Shown: positions 1 to 12,715 of the stretch, piece after piece | Numbering within the stretch: position 1 is the stretch's first letter | Layout: each line of letters opens with the position of its first letter | DNA from: Marsupella aquatica | Lineage: Eukaryota; Marchantiophyta | NCBI GenBank assembly: GCA_973895155.1 | Contig: OZ316895.1 | Span: 11,222,001-11,286,000, forward strand | Reading direction: 5' to 3' | DNA length: 64,000 nt | The notes under the pieces: generated by a model | What the model was told of the DNA's origin: nothing | The model's database searches: none | Seen by the model: the letters and a program-made list of their open reading frames with translations, nothing else | Position numbers and translations under genes: made by a program

Positions 1-3000
1 GCCTACTATAGGCCTTCCCCTGTCTTCCCCTGTCTTCCCCTCCGTCTTGTTAGGTATGTTTGGATTCCGCCGCCGGAATGATCCCCAATAGGCTTGGTTA
101 AGCCGCTAAGACCTCTCTCAGCTCGACACATCCAACTCTCACTCCCCTGCTTACTTTCCTTCCTTCTGTTGATGTGGGCACTCTTCACACAAGTTAATGC
201 GACACACAAATAGCAAAATGACTCATTCTGACTGAGTCATACCATGCACTTGCCATACAAACAGTACATCTCATACACAAGTTCTGCGAACTAAGCCGTG
301 AGGCCAACTCTATTCAGCTCTTAGGCATGAGGAAACATGAATATACACAAGGGTCACTGTATGACTAACCGAGAGCTTCTCGTACTACTTGATCCCAGCC
401 CGGCTGGTGCAAACTAAAAACTTGCTAAAGAAGAGGCCCTGAGCTCCCCGCTGCCCAGGTACTTATCCTGGTAGTGGATCCGCCATTCTTTGCATCGTAA
501 GCCTAATCTACTTAACAGTAATCTACTTGCCCGAATCTACCTATGTACTGCAAGGCAGGAGCACAAGTGTTGCTCCTACCAGTGGGACCGCAATCCCACT
601 AAGCTAAGTGTCAGGGCCGCTCCTGGTTCTGATCCTAATCCTAAACGTGGAGATCCGTGCCCGCCCTGCCCACTCACGCCTCCTCCCTCCACGTCCGCCC
701 TCCCTAAAAGGAACGGCGCCCTTGCACCGTCACGACACCGGTGGTGGATCCTCAATGGACGCCCCCAACACTTCCTCCTCAGCCACTGCCGTTGGCCCGC
801 CTACTGACAGATTACCTGCCCTTGACCGAGTCAACTCTCCATCGGCCTGACTGGGTCCACCTTCGGCTTCAGCCTCGACACCGGCCTCGGCAATACCCAC
901 GGCTTCGGCCTCAGCCACTCCCACGGCTTCGGCTTCAGCCACTCCCACGGCTTCGGCTTCAGCCACTCCCACGGCTTCGGCTTCCCCTTCCCCTAGGGTA
1001 GTTGGATCCTTAGCCGTGACCCTGTCTGGGGTCGGTGCTGGGTCTACCTCCTTGATCACCACGGCCTGTGAAGTCGTATTACTCCTTGACCCTGAAGGTT
1101 TCCGCTTCTTCTTCGTTGGTGGCTCGGCAGCTGGTCCCTTCCCCTTCCCACTTACCTCCGGCACTGGTGCAGGTGGCGCGGCTTGTCCTTCGGCAATTAC
1201 CACCCCTGGTAACTGGTTTGTCCCAACAGGAGATGGACCTGCTGCAGCTAAGCATTTAAATACTGCGGCTTGTTTCTTCAGCCGCTCTGTTTGGTTGTCG
1301 GCCCGCCGCTGTAGGTTCTCCATCTTCCTCATGATTTCCTCCAACTCCTCTTGGGTTTCATCCAGGTCCTTACGTGCCCCCTCCAGCTCGTTTTTGGCCT
1401 CCTCCTGCTCCCTGTGGGCTTCCTCCAATTCCTTCTTCAAGGTAGCCTTCTCCTCCTGGGTTGCTCTTAGCTCCTTGTCGAGCTCTGCAATGATGACAGA
1501 CTCCATCTGGTTCATCTTGGCGTAAGTCTGTTCGAGCATCTCGTCCTTCTCCCTTAGGTCGGCCTTGAAGCTGGCCGTCAGGGACGCAAGCTCCTGCTGC
1601 AGCGCCATAATCCCTTGATAGGATTTCCCTAACTCGACCTCCTTCTGCTCAAGGGCTCCACGGATTTTCTCGAGCTCCCCTTTCAACGCCCATTCCTTTC
1701 TTTGGGTCTCCGCCATGGCCCGGCTGTTGGCTGTTATGTGGGCCTCCTCTGTATTCTTCAGCTCTTGCTTCCACTTTTCCCTTTCTTTGATCGTGTCGGC
1801 CAACTCTTCCTGCGTCTGAGTCAGTTTATCCTTGATATTCTGATTATCAGCCTGCGCGGCGTCCAACTGCCCCTGCATGATGTTCAGCTCATGTCGTTTA
1901 ATCCGCAGTTCATCTTGGGCTTTCTTGGCCGCCCTTAGATCTTCAATCTCGGCTTCCATCCTCCTAAGCCGCCGAATGACCTCGTCCTTCTTGCTTCTCT
2001 CTAAAGCCACCGCTTCTTCTAATTGGTGCTTCTCCAACTGCTCCCTATGGAAAAAGGGTCCTACCTCCAACTCCTCTCCAAAGATGCCGAGCGCAAGTTC
2101 CCCACACATCTCACCATACTCCATGGCTCTATTCTTAGCGTAGGTGGAGTAAGTAGAAGTGATCGGCATCGCCCATCGTGGCCTCTGCTCCCAAGCCGTC
2201 CTGCGGATCTCTTCAATCGTGGCTAGAGGTTTGCTTCCTTTTTCGGCTAGCCGCCTGATGTCCTCCGGCCAATCTCCTCCTGGTAAATCCTTTTCCTTAG
2301 CCAGGGCGGCCTCTTCCTCCTGCTTGATTCGCTCCTGAAATTCCTGCACCGTCTGTTTTATGCCATCGAAGCTCGGGGGAGCAACATCTGGTGGGGGAGA
2401 CTCAGGGCTACTCTGCTGGTTGGGGTCCCCTCGCACTACCCTTGGCAGTGTGGGGACAAACCGGCCACAGGTCCTTACTCCTGGAACGTGATGGTCCGAC
2501 CCATAGCCGGAATTATCATGGCTGCAGTCCTCCACTGCCTCCTCTACCTCTTGGACGTCCGGCTTCTCCCTCTCCTCTTCGTTGGTAGGAGCTTCAGGCA
2601 ATTCTGCCTCAGATTCGGAGCTTGAGGTTCCCACGTACATTCGAACACCTGGCTTGGATTCCGGCCTGATTCTCTCCTTGTCTCCAGCAAAGGGGTTTTC
2701 TCTTGTGAGCCGGTGTAGGCCTACCTCTATAGTAGTGTCCTGCATTGTTGTCGTTGCCGTTGTTTTTGCCGATGCCGATTTCTTTTCTTTCTCCAGTAGT
2801 TTCAGCAGACTCTGCATGCCTGGTTGCTGCATCGGCAAGTCTTCCTTCCTGGGCCTAAACACCTGCTCGATCGTAGGACTAACAGGTGGTTGAGGCTTCT
2901 CAGCCAACGGCCTCGGCGTTGGAGCTTCCTCGGGTGCCCTTACCTGCAGGGGAAGTACCGGGGCAAAAGTCTGACCTCTGGCATACCGGCACAACAGCGG

Positions 3001-4492
3001 CATGTGATAGCCAAGCCGCGACACGCTCCCCATGCCGATTACCTGCTGCTCCTCCTTTAAGATCTTCTTCAATTGGTTGAGGAGGTACCCATTGTAGTCC
3101 CGGCTTGGGTCTGGCCTTTCTGCCAGATAGACCTGTGCCTTGCCGATCTCTGCCCTCGGCAAGTTACAATGCATGGTCACCCGCAAGAAGTCGATCATCT
3201 CTCCTATGTGCGGGTTGGTGCAGGTGTTCCGGAAGAAGCCATTCTTCGTTGATGGCCCGGGGAACGACCGGAACTCCTTGTCAGGCAAGGTCTTCCTGGT
3301 ATCAACTTTGGTCTTATTGCCCATCGGCAAGCCAAACACTTCGGCAATCACCTTGGGAGTAAGATAGAAATCCTTCCCATATATCCTCGTGCAATTGGTC
3401 TCGGGTTCCCATGACCCCACGAATTCTAATAGGTCTGACTCCGGTACCTCCGGCTTCAGCCATGGTAATCTTACAAAGGCCTCCAAGCCGGATCCGGCCA
3501 TGAAGCCTTGGTACTTCTTGGTCTGCATGGCCGTAAAGCATGCATCCTCCTCCCGTGCAAAATGTAGTTGCACCTCCACCGGTAGGGTTGCCGCCCAGCC
3601 CTTCCAGGTGTCATCCCTGGTTGGAATGGCCTTGATGGGATCGACCTCCTCCTCTTCGGCTTCTCCCTGCCTCCTGCTCTGCTGCTCGGCTGGCTTCTTT
3701 GGTGCCGCCGACCTCGTTCTTTTTGCCGGGGTGGCTTCATCGTTGACGGCTCCCTTCCTCTTCATCTCTGCTGCCGTGGAGGTCTCTCCTAGCACCGTTG
3801 CCCGGGTCCACCTTTCCGTGCTACCCTTTAATTCCCAGTGTATGTCGTTGCAGTTCTTGATGGCCTCTCGGATGCCGACGACGCTGTCTTTGCAAAACAG
3901 AAGATCGTTGAGTTGATTGGAAGTAGGCGTCCACAGGAACTCGTCCTTGATGAGTTCGCCTCCTAAGAAAGCCGTCTTCTACAGCTCCCACAATCGAGCG
4001 AGCTCCTGCCGTTCTCGAGCTGCCCTTTCTGACTCCTCGTCCTCGTAAGTCTTGATGTACTCAGTTGCCCGTTCGAACAGGCATCCCCAGAAATGTGCCG
4101 CTTGATTGACGTTGCTCATACCCTCCTTAGGTTGATCGTCGGTATCTACTCTCTCCCCGAGTGCTTGCCTAAGCAGCTGACAGTAGTTGGCCTCCCGTAG
4201 TCGTCTGCCTAGTTCGTGCTCGCAAATGAGCCACCATCTCCTGCAAGCGCTCCTTACCCCTCTCCTCTGCCGGTCCTTCTTCCCGTTGATCCTTCCTAGC
4301 CGCCGACGCTTAACGCGCCCTAACCCTAATCGGGTTTTCACCCTCAGCCTTACCTCCGGCCTCTGCCCGGGTTCCATGGTTGCCCCTAATTGTTTATATT
4401 TTCCTTGTTTTGTCACTATACTAAGGTGTTCCTAGGGTGCCTTCCTGCTTTACCCACTTAACCGGTCGAGTGATTCCTGTCTAGGCATCACA
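1..4492 (-). mobile_element. Solo LTR A of the Ty3/gypsy family (cut by window edge)
   Basis: The right end, AGGCATCACA at 4,483-4,492, is the inverse of the TGTGATGCCT start of the LTR family. It is collinear with solo LTR C (4,684 bp), so roughly 190 bp are missing to the left. The 5 bases after the end are CCCAC, the expected target duplication; its partner is outside the window. It lies in the first visible unit of the outer CACTA's subterminal array, whose next units read CCCCACATAGAGG at the same place. It shares the 24-bp repeat number of copy C, so A and C are closer to each other than to B. Confidence 0.88.
730..4377 (-). pseudogene. LTR-encoded protein, copy A (PMD-like plus coiled coil), one nonsense codon
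   Basis: The frame runs for 1,216 codons from ATG at 4,377 (context CAACCATGG) to TGA at 730, broken only by TAG at 3,979-3,981 (codon 133), where copies B and C have CAG. In order the protein has a basic N-terminus (about residues 1-50), a region with WEPET near an LTPKVIAEVFGLP motif (about 350-560) that resembles the plant mobile domain, a low-complexity acidic part, a long coiled coil (about 730-1,010), a KKKRK basic patch, and an Ala/Glu-rich tail built on a 24-bp repeat. The plant-mobile-domain match is by eye and weak. The ORF lies wholly inside an LTR, in the sense direction of the retrotransposon. Function unknown; it is neither gag nor pol. Confidence 0.72.
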
Positions 4493-7400
4493 CCCACATA
4501 GAGGTGAGAACCCCTCCACTAGGTGCGAGACACTATACTCATCATTGTCCAACCACTAGTTGCGACATAAACACTTTGGACACATGTTTTTGCGCTTACT
4601 TCAGGCATGATGCACCTTTGGGGAAATCACTCCCAAGTCGTATGACTTTGGAGTGATTTGCCAAAAGTGTCACCATGTATGCATACCATCACATCCAAAG
4701 GCAAATAAAAGTTGTTTTTTGGTTCTCCAAGAGGTAGTGCTGCACCAATGGAATGGGCAGGGGAGTCGTGCTTCTCAGTATGGTGTGGGTGCGGGATTAG
4801 GGTATAGGAATATTCCAATCTTGCAAGGAATCTAAAGCTGGCTCTAGTTGGAGGTACTAGGGCCTTTATTGGGTCATATGTGAGCAATGGCCCGTCATAA
4901 ATGCCAATGACTAAAAGTAGGGTCATTAAAACTGTCATATGGAGAGTCATATCAGTCTAATGACTGGATTTGTGGTCATTTGAGGGGTCCCTTATGCAGT
5001 CATTGAAAGGAAAAGCACAAATGACCAGTTTGGGGCTAGGGGCTTGAGGTGGGCCCTAGAGTGCCATGGGGCCCCACATAGAGGTGAGAACCCCTCCACT
5101 AGGTGCGGGACACTATACTCATCATTGTCCAACCACTAGTTGCGACATAAACACTTTGGACACGTGTTTTTGCGTTTACTTGAGGCATGATGCACCTTTG
5201 GGGAAATCACTCCCAAGTCGTACGACTTTGGAGTGATTTGCCAAAAGTTCAACCATGGATGTATACCATCACATCCAAAGGCAAATAAAACATATTTTTG
5301 GTTCTCCAAGAGGTAGTGCTGCACCAATGGAATGGGCAGGGGAGTCTTGCTTCTCAGTATGGTATGGGTGCGGGATTAGGGTATAGGAATATTCCAACCT
5401 TGCAAGGAATCTAAAACTGGCTCTCTTTGGAGGTACTAGGGCCTTTATTGGGTCATATGTGAGCAATGGCCCATCATAAATGCCAATGACTAAAAGAAGG
5501 GTCATTAAAACTGTCATATGGAGAGTCATATCAGTCAAATGACTGGATATGGGGTCATTTTAGGGGTCCCTCATGCAGTCATTAAGGAAAAGCACAAATG
5601 ACCAGTTTGGGGCTAGGGGCTTGAGGTGGGCCCTAGAGTGCCATGGGGCCCCACATAGAGGTGAGAACCACTCCACTGGGTGCAGGACACTATATTCATC
5701 ATTGTCCAACCACTAGTTACGACATAAACACTTTGGACACATGTTTTTGCGTTTACTTGAGGCATGATGCACCTTTGGGGAAATCACTCCCAAGTCGTAC
5801 GACTTTGGAGTGATTTGCCAAAAGTGCAACCATGGATGTATACCATCACATCCAAAGGCAAATAAAAGTTGTTTTTTGGTTCTCCAAGAGGTAGTGTTGC
5901 ACCAATGGAATGGGCAGGGGAGTGGTGCTTCTCTGCATGGTGTGGGTGCGGGATTAGGGTATAGGAATATTCCAACCTTGCAAGGAATCTAAAGCTGGCT
6001 CTCTTTGGAGGTACTAGGGCCTTTATTGGGTCATATGTGAGCAATGGCCCATCATAAATGCCAATGACTAAAAGTAGGGTCATTAAAACTGTCATATGGA
6101 GAGTCATATCAGTCAAATGACTGGATATGTGGTCATTTTAGGGGTCCCTCATGCAGTCATTAAGGAAAAGCACAAATGACCAGTTTGGGGCTAGGGGCTT
6201 GAGGTGGGCCCTAGAGTGCCATGGGGCCCCACATGGAGGTGAGAACCCCTCCACTGGGTGCGGGACACTATACTCATCATTGTCCAACCACTAGTTGCGA
6301 CATAAACACTTTGGACACATGTTTTTGTGTTTACTTAAGGCACGATGCACCTTTGGGGAAATCACTTCCAAGTCATACGACTTTGGAGTGATTTGCCAAA
6401 AGTGTCACCATGGATGCATACCATCACATCCAAAGGCAAATAAAAGTTTTTTTGGGGTTCTCCAAGAGGTAGTGTTGCACCAATGGAATGGGTAGGGGAG
6501 TCGTGCTTCTCTGTAGGGTGTGGGTGCGGGTTTAGGGAAGAGGAATATTCCAACCTTGCAAGGAATCTAAAACTGGCTCTCTTTGGAGGTACTAGGGCCT
6601 TCATTGGGTCATATGTGACCAACGGACCGTCATAAATGCCAGTGACTACAAGTAGGGTCATTAAAACTGTCATATGGGCAGTCATATAAGTCTAATGACT
6701 GCAGTTGTGGTCATTTGAGGGGTCCCTTGTGCAATCATTAAGGAAAAGCACAAATGACCAGTTTGGGGCTAGGGGCTGGAGGTGGGCCCTAGAGTGCCAT
6801 GTGGCACATAGAGGTGAGAACCCCTCCACTAGGTGCGGGATATTATATTTACTATTCTTCAACCATTAGTTGCACCATAATTAATGTTGAATCATATTTT
6901 TGCATTTACCTAAGGCATGATGAAACTTTGGGGAAATCACTCCCAAGTCATACGGCTTTGGAGTGATTTGCCAAAAGTCTCACCATGTGAAATAATAGTT
7001 GTTTTCTTGTTCTCCAAGAGGTAGGGCAAAACTAGGGGAAGGTTGTTGTCCTTCTATTTAACTGTGTCATATCTATGCCAGTGTTTGGGTGGGGAATATT
7101 CTATTCCATTGCAAAGGAAATGCGAGGGGGCACTCCAACTAGGGTCTTTATTGGGTCATATGTGAGCAATGGCCAGTCATAAATGCCAATGACTAAAAGT
7201 AGGGTCATTAAATTTGTCATATGGACTGTCATATAAGTCAAGTGACTGGACTTGTGATCATTTGTGTGGTCCCTCATGCAGTCATTAAACACAAGCACTA
7301 ATGACCAGTTTGGGGCTAGGGGCTGGAGGTGGGCCCTAGAGTGCCATGGGGCCCCACATAGAGGTGAGAATCCCTCCACTGGGTGCGGGACACTATACTC

Positions 7401-9300
7401 ATCATTGTCCAACCACTAGTTGCAACATAAGCACTTTGGACACATGTTTTTGCGTTTACTTAAGGCATGATGCACCTTTGGGGAAATCACTCCCAAGTCA
7501 TATGACTTTGGAGTGATTTGCCAAAAGTGTGTCCATGCATGCACACCATCACATCCAAAGGCAAATAAAACTTGTTTTTTGGTTCTCCAAGAGGTGGTGC
7601 TGCACCAATGGAATGGGCAGGGGAATCGTGCTTCTCAGTATGGTGTGGGTGTGGGTTTAGGGAAGAGGAATATTCCAACCTTGCAAGGAATCTATTGTAG
7701 GCTCTCTTTGGAGGTACTAGGGCCTTTATTGGGTCATATGTGACCAATGACTTGTCATAAATGCCAATGACCAAAAGTCAAGTCATTAAAACTGTCATAT
7801 GGGAAGTCATATAAGTCAAGTGACTAGACTTGTGGTCATTTGTGTGGCCCTTCATGCAGCCATTAAACAGAAGCACAAATGACAAGTTTGGGGCTAGGGG
7901 CTGAAGGTGGGCCCTAGAGTGCCATGTGGCCCCACATAGAGCTTGCAACCCCTCCACTATGTGCAAAATACTATATTTACTATTCTCCAACCACTAGTTG
8001 CACCATTAGCACCGTACCTCATGTGAGTTTTTGCGTTTACTTAAGGGATGATGCAACATTGGGGAAATCACTCCCAAGTCATACAACTTTGGAGTGATTT
8101 GCCAAAAGCACCAACATGGATCATGAATATCTTATGTTCCTAAGGCAAATGGAGCCATTTGTTTTGTTCCTCAACGAGATAGTGCAACACCAATGGGATG
8201 GGCGTGGTAGTGGTGCTTCCCTCTATGGTGGACATGTGTGTTGGTTAAAGGAATAGGAATATTCCTATTTTACAAGAAATCTAAAGCGGCCTCTTTCTTG
8301 ACGTAATAGGACCTTCATTGGGTCATTTTTTAACAAAGTCGTGTCATAATTGCCAATGACTACAAGCAGGGTCATTGAATTGGTCATATGGGATGTCATA
8401 TAAGGCAAATGACTGGACTTTGAGTCATTTGAGATGTCCCTAGTGCAGTCATTGGAGACAAGCATGAATGACCAATTTGGGGCTAAGGGTTGGAGGCGGG
8501 CCCTAGAGTGCCATGTGGCCCCACATAGAGCTTGCAACCCCTCCACTAGGTGCAAAATACTATATTTACCATTCTCCAACCACTAGTTGCACCATTAGCA
8601 CTTTGGAGCTGTGTTTTTGCGTTTACTTTAGGCACGATGTAACTTTGGGGAAATCACTCCCAAGTCATACAACTTTGGAGTGATTTGCCAAAAGTGTCAC
8701 GTACCCCGCATGCATACCGTCCTATCCAAACGGCAAACAAAAATTGTTTTTGTCTCTCCAAGAGATATATAATGCAATACTAGTGGAAGACTATGTCCTT
8801 CTATATAACTATGTCATGTTTGTGCCGATATTTGGATTTGGATATATTCTATTAAATTCCAAATGAATTGTAAGGGGGCATTCCGAGAGGTAATCTACTC
8901 TTCATTGGGTCATTTTCACATAATGGTGTGTCATTAATGCCAATGACTACATATAGTGTCATTTTTATAGTCATATTTGTGGTCATTAGACAGGTCCCTC
9001 ATGGTGTGTCATTAATGAAAACACCTCAAATTAGGGTCATTTTGGTTGTCATACTACAAGTAAGAAGTTCCAAATGATTGGAAATGTGGTCCTTACAAAG
9101 GCTATTGGGGGGGGTTCTCTTTGGAGGTACAAGGGAGTTCATTGGGTCATTTGTGAATTAAATAGTGCTTCAATATGAATGACTAAAAGTGGGGTCACTC
9201 ACGCTGTCATCTTGGAAGCCATTAATGTTGGCATATTGGAGGTCATATAGTCTGGTGAGACTAATAAGGTAGTCCAAAATTGTGTTCATGCATATGGTCC
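4493..9300. repeat. Subterminal satellite of the outer CACTA: eight ~578-bp tandem units with a hairpin each
   Basis: Units begin with CACATAGAGGTGAG-like sequence at about 4,495, 5,075, 5,652, 6,230, 6,805, 7,355, 7,933 and 8,522 (spacing 550-589 bp); the last decays towards 9,300. Every unit carries several GTCATT/AATGAC motifs in both orientations, the same motif as in the opposite subterminal region at 60.6-61.3 kb. Each unit also has a 36-bp near-perfect hairpin with arms AAATCACTCCCAAGTC and GACTTTGGAGTGATTT around a 4-nt loop, at 4,624, 5,204, 5,781, 6,359, 6,934, 7,484, 8,065 and 8,651. CACTA subterminal repeats bind the TNPA-type protein, which is the likely role here. Short ORFs on the minus strand recur because the DNA repeats. 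Confidence 0.85.
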
Positions 9301-12300
9301 TTTTTGCAGACATAACCTATCACCCAAAAAACATGGCCGGTACATAGTTAATTACACTAATGTAATCCACAACACCCTCACCTCCCATTAAGGAGGTTTA
9401 AATGAGGGGCGGGTTATGGGCACCTACACAAACAGCCATGACCTTATGGGGGTGTCGCGACATTATGAGCTATTTACCTCCAGTGCCTTCCCTAGGGCCT
9501 TATGGGGGCGTCCCGACCTTGTTATTAACCTATTTAGTTGGTATTATCTATGGGCCTTATGGGGGGTTTTGTTACATTGTTATTAACTAGTCTCAAAAAA
9601 TAACCCTAATTAATGACCCACAATATCCACCATCCCCATCCAACAAAATACCTTACCTTTACGGGGTTTAGGGGTCCAGCAATTAGGTTTATCCCGCTCA
9701 AGTTTTCTCGCGTACCAACAGGAGCCCTTTTTCCTCAACAAACATCAAGAGGGCAACGCGTTATGTGCTTATTTCTTGGCATGCCTTTGTGTGCACATTG
9801 CAAGGGCTTAGGGCTGCGCAGCTTTGTGCTCCATTCCACCAAGCGCAGGGAACGAAGGCGAGCACATTTTCCCCGAGAGCATAGGTGGGAGTTGCGGGAG
9901 GGGATGAGCTGCAACACTCTTCCGAGCACATTTGCCCCGGGAGCACAGATTGGAGTTGCAGGAGGGATAAGCTGCGACACTCTTCCGAGCACATTTGCCC
10001 CGGGAGCACAGATTGGAGTTGCAGGAGGGAAGGGAAGGCATTTGCGCGTTGGTCTCACCGTTTAGACCTGCAGGAGCACAGGTTGGAGTTGCAGGAGGGG
10101 AGGAGTTTTGACACTCTTCCGAGCACATGTTTGAGTTGCGGGAGGGAAGGGAAGGCATTCGCGCGTTGGGGACCCCGATCATTGTGGAAGGCAAAAACAG
10201 TGGAAGCTCGTGGATCGGAGGTAGTGAAAGCAACTAGTCTCACCGTTCGTGAAGGAGCTGTGGGAGCTACGGGAGGTGTTACATCGGGAGCTGCGGAGCT
10301 GTGGGAGGAGTTGCAGAGCTGCGGGAGGAGCTGCGGAGCTGCGGGAGGAGCTACGGGAGCTGCAAGAGGTTACATCAGGGAGGAGTTGCAGCAGCGCTGG
10401 TCGGTGAGGAGCTGTTGGTCGGTCAAGAGCTGCGAAGAGGTATGACCTTATTCCCATTGGCGCCCATGTTGTGATTTGCCTGGTTGCTCTGTGCTCTCCA
10501 CTTCCGGCTCCACCCCAGCCTGGGACCTGCAATGTGCTATGTTGGGACCTGTGTTGCTGTGTGCCAGAGCTCTCTGCTTATGTTTTTTCTCTATCTATCC
10601 CTCTCCATTCGCTACATGTTCTTTGAGTTTGTTGAGTTTGAATTGGTTGTCCACCTTCTCGCCCTCTGTAGCCTTTTGCATCACAAGTGCCTGCATTTCC
10701 TTCCCTGTCCCATGCTAGCTCCACTGCGACCTTCCATTAACTATCAGAGACCTAAGAAATTTAACTATCTTCGAGCTTTATTGTTTGTTTTGGCAAAATC
10801 TTCCCAAACCTGAACGGTTGCCTGCACTGCCCGCAAAAGCCTTTTGTCCTCCGAAACCCCATGCCTCCGTAGCTGAGCGCTCCACTGATCATGCTTCTGA
10901 CGAAGTATCAAGACTTGGGCTTTGAATGACTCCACCTCAGCTTTATCATTTGTTTTGGCAAAATCTTCTTGATTGTAATCAGGCAGCAGAGATCACAGAC
11001 AGATCCAATTGCTAAGAAATGGTTTTTTCTCTCTCTATTTCTTAGCTTTCTCCTATTTACCACAACTAAATCAAGTGCCCGAGTTTTGACCGAGTTGTCC
11101 TCTGTCTGTCTACTGTTGATTTCTGATTGCTACTTGCGGGATTAGTCTACTATTGAGTGCAGTTTGTTTTGTCTGCTATGTTCAGCTCAGTTTGTTGTCT
11201 TGTTGTTGTCTGGCAATTATTGCCAATTATTCTGACTGCGTGAAAGGCTGTTCTATTTAGTGCTGCCTAATTGAACATAAAAATATGCTATTAAGTTGAT
11301 TGAGTTTAGGCAAATCTGGATGCCATACCCTTGTGTTCAAAATTCTATATCTGGCAGTGTTTGCTGTGCTTGTTGTGTTCAAAATTCTATTGGTAGTGTC
11401 TGACCTAGAAAGATAACCTGATGTATCGCCAACCTTTTGAGTGTGCTCCCAAAGTCCCTGTAGATGCTACTCCTTCTCTGTTTTAAATGAGTAAACTCCT
11501 TTCCTCCATATTGAAATGTCATCCTGGACCTAAGCTGCGAGGAACTGCGAGGTGACTCGTGACAATCTCTGTGGTGCAAGGTGAGCTTGATCTCTTATTA
11601 TTACAATGTAGTCCTTATTTTTCCATTGTATGATGTTTTCCTTAGTCTGTCTGTGTTACTCAATCAATTGGTTTCCTTACTCTTCTTTTGACATCCCTCT
11701 GTATCATAGCCCTTTTCTTTTCTCTTTTTTTTACTGAAGAGAAGTGCAGGCATGTATGGTGAATCCTCACTGGATTCCGGCAGCGACTCTGTAGAATTCT
11801 GTTGCCAAAAAGTTTCAGAGTTTCGTGTATGGTTTGCCAACTGTTGTGCCACCTCATAGAATTCCTCAGTGGCTTTTGTACAAGCCTTGCTCTTCAACTA
11901 TGGTAATTTACAGCTAACTGTCTAACGTTCACACAACTCCATGAATACAGCCACATGATTTCCTTTGGTCTTCAAACTGGACGAAACTAAACTAAAATCA
12001 GCTTGGTCAATTTTAAATTCTTTGTAAGGGTCTCTGACAGCAGCCCGATAATGCCACGACTGCACGAAGATAGAGTACGCGTACGGTGCAGCTTTTGAAA
12101 AAGTGGGTGGACCAGCAGCTTGTTGAGAGTAAAGCAACTTATGGTTCTGTAACAGATGTGTGCAGCAGCTTAAGATGTAGAAGGCACGCAATAAAACTTG
12201 GTTTTTACAGATTTAAAAAAGGGCAGGGTGAGTGAGCATTGCATGTTGAACTTACAGGTCCGAATTATCTTGATTTGATTTTCTGCTAAAATTTGTGTCT

Positions 12301-12700
12301 CTTGCTTGAGTCCCAGTTTGCTGGAGTTTTGTTGCTCTCTGTGCTTTGTTGTGCACATCGTTGTGTTTGTTTGTCCATTTTAAAACCTGAGAGCCAAATG
12401 AATGCTTTGCTGAAACTCAATTGCTATTTGTTCTGTGTTGCCCTTACAGATTTTAAAAAGGCAAGGTGAGTGAGCAATGCTGTACAGTAAGCGAAGGCAT
12501 ACAGGTTGCAATATTTGTGATTGCTTCCAATCATAGGCCAAGGTTAGGGCTCTGCTCAGCCCTAAATGCTTTGCCATCCATAAAGCATTGGTTTATGCTG
12601 CACCCTTGTGGTTACATGTCATATTTTATGCTGCACCCTCATTATTTTGTGTCATGCTGCACCCTGTTATTCCTTTGTGTTTCACAATCTGATGTAGGTC
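9301..12700 (+). other. 5' region of the outer CACTA, probable untranslated exons; no gene recognised
   Basis: No reading frame here resembles a known protein. The stretch holds a ~65-bp imperfect repeat built on GAGTTGCAGGAGGGA and CACTCTTCCGAGCACAT (about 9,889-10,172), then a short-period GGAGCTGCGGGA-rich, strongly G-rich stretch (about 10,250-10,390), and pyrimidine-rich, AT-richer DNA to 12.7 kb with splice-like signals. Two related segments containing ACAGATTT followed by GGTGAGTGAGCA occur at about 12,207-12,237 and 12,448-12,478, and a TGCTGCACCC motif recurs three times at 12,597-12,664. The inner CACTA has similarly G-rich, GAGCTGC-containing DNA at 30.5-31.4 kb, so this is probably the 5' leader common to both elements. 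Confidence 0.5.
9889..10390 (+). repeat. G-rich minisatellite with GAGTTGC/GAGCTGC units
   Basis: Imperfect tandem units start GAGTTGCGGGAGG or GAGTTGCAGGAGG and include CTCTTCCGAGCACATTTGCC; two successive units of about 64 bp are nearly identical (about 9,889-10,016). From about 10,250 the period shortens to repeats of GGAGCTGCGGGA. The whole stretch is purine-rich on the plus strand. Confidence 0.75.
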
Positions 12701-12715
12701 TGAGTGTGCAGGACC

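Noticed and set aside
1016-3916. Many 60-175-residue ORFs antisense to the LTR-encoded protein
   Set aside because: They are shadows of the long GC-rich coding frame, recur in all LTR copies at the same offsets and show low-complexity Ser/Leu/Pro composition.
4627-8579. Recurrent ~107-110-residue minus-strand ORFs in the 4.5-9 kb array
   Set aside because: They recur because the DNA unit repeats; several units have stops or shifts in the same frame, and composition follows the GTCATT motifs rather than a protein.
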